Origin: Paracoccus bogoriensis
GTDB lineage: Bacteria; Pseudomonadota; Alphaproteobacteria; Rhodobacterales; Rhodobacteraceae
Assembly: GCF_019431455.1 (NCBI RefSeq)
Contig: NZ_JAHYSR010000026.1
Span: 1-43,426, forward strand
Length of the DNA stretch: 43,426 nt
Direction: 5' to 3'
In this document: piece after piece, positions 43,076 to 43,426 of the stretch
Position numbering within the stretch: position 1 is the stretch's first letter
Layout: every line of letters starts with the position of its first letter
Made by a program: the position numbers and the translations under genes
Notes under the pieces: generated by a model
Database searches by the model: none
Told to the model about the DNA's origin: nothing
The model's input: only the letters and a program-made list of their open reading frames with translations

Positions 43076-43426
43076 CTACCTGTTCCATCGCCATGGCAGC
43101 AGGCTGTTGATCTTGCCGTCCGGGAAGCGGGTGCGGGTTTCGGCAAGCCAGGGACAGGGATCGACGGCGTTGCGCTTGGCCGTTTCGACCAGGGTGCAGG
43201 CGAAGGCGGCGGCCTTGGCGCCTGCCTCGGAGCCGACGAGGATGGGTTTTCCGGCCCTGCGCGATGACGCGCATGCCGCGTTCGGCCGCGTTGTTATCCA
43301 GTTCCAGGATGCCGTGATCGAGGTAGGGGCGCAGGCGTTCCATGCGGGTCAGGGCATGGCGTCCGATGGCGTCGGCCAGCGGCTCCAGCAGGGCAGCGGA
43401 TTTGCGATCCGGCCGGTCAGGCTGAA
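43076..43426 (-). pseudogene. IS66-family transposase (TnpC) C-terminal part, frameshifted, partial at window edge
   Basis: Read from the window end on the minus strand, the frame gives EPLADAIGRHALTRMERLRP, YLDHGILELDNNAAERGMRV and IAQGRK, the IS66 transposase core with its catalytic acidic residue. Around 43243-43255 the frame shifts, and the protein continues as ILVGSEAGAKAAAFACTLVE, TAKRNAVDPCPWLAET, then ends NSLLPWRWNR before TAG (43076-43078). Sequence beyond the stop (to about 43024) looks like the IS66 end. The shift makes this copy inactive unless it is a sequencing error. The rest of the element lies outside the window. Confidence 0.85.

Overview
The window is a GC-rich bacterial chromosome segment. 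Its gene content and protein style point to the Rhodobacteraceae (alphaproteobacteria), and Paracoccus is the most likely genus. Supporting points are the fabA-fabB-fabI cluster, a type-2 heme A synthase (ctaA), an IF3 gene with a non-AUG start, a fused TAXI-type TRAP transporter and IS110/IS66 remnants at the two ends. This is a judgement from protein appearance; no database search was run.

Layout. 1-600: decayed IS110-family transposase. 637-4573 (minus): a short LOV blue-light photoreceptor protein whose stop overlaps the start of a very large CheB-CheR-coiled coil-PAS-HWE histidine kinase. 4736-8143 (minus): fabA, fabB, fabI and an alpha/beta hydrolase in one operon for unsaturated and saturated fatty acid synthesis. 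8270-9828 (minus): an alanine-rich membrane-anchored protein coupled to a possible glycosyltransferase-like protein. 9985-12257 (plus): infC (ATA start), dut, and a membrane-anchored ThiF/MoeB-like E1 enzyme. 12258-12774 is a gap with no gene seen. 12775-13383 (minus) is a secreted SH3-like protein. 13524-15672 (plus): a D-2-hydroxyacid dehydrogenase and an MFS transporter. 15697-16302 (minus): a divergent TenI/ThiE-like protein. 16372-19751 (plus): trmJ, ctaA and an M32 carboxypeptidase.

19808-22472 (minus) holds preT-preA, the reductive pyrimidine-degradation dehydrogenase, with a RutR-box-like palindrome upstream. 22570-24977 (minus) is an operon of a secreted PepSY-like protein, an OmpR-type regulator and a sensor kinase, divergent from another secreted repeat protein (25110-26063). 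26267-30185 (plus) is a complete polyamine-type ABC importer (binding protein, ATPase, two permeases). 30243-36887 (plus) is a DctB/DctD-type two-component system followed by a TAXI binding protein and a fused TRAP permease. 37321-39030 (minus) is a D-Ala-D-Ala carboxypeptidase. 39299-41463 (plus) carries clpS, an RsmC-like methyltransferase and an SDR protein lacking its catalytic lysine. 41460-41873 (minus) is a small lipoprotein, 41937-42803 (plus) is hemF, and the window ends in a small membrane-protein reading frame broken by a frameshifted IS66 transposase.

Most of the window is ordinary core metabolism. The parts most worth a second look are the LOV/CheB-CheR-HWE pair, the PepSY-flanked two-component system, the ATA start of infC, the pyrimidine operator, the lysine-less SDR, the GAFPGA variant of DctD and the membrane-tethered E1 enzyme. 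No CRISPR array, prophage, tRNA or rRNA gene was seen.
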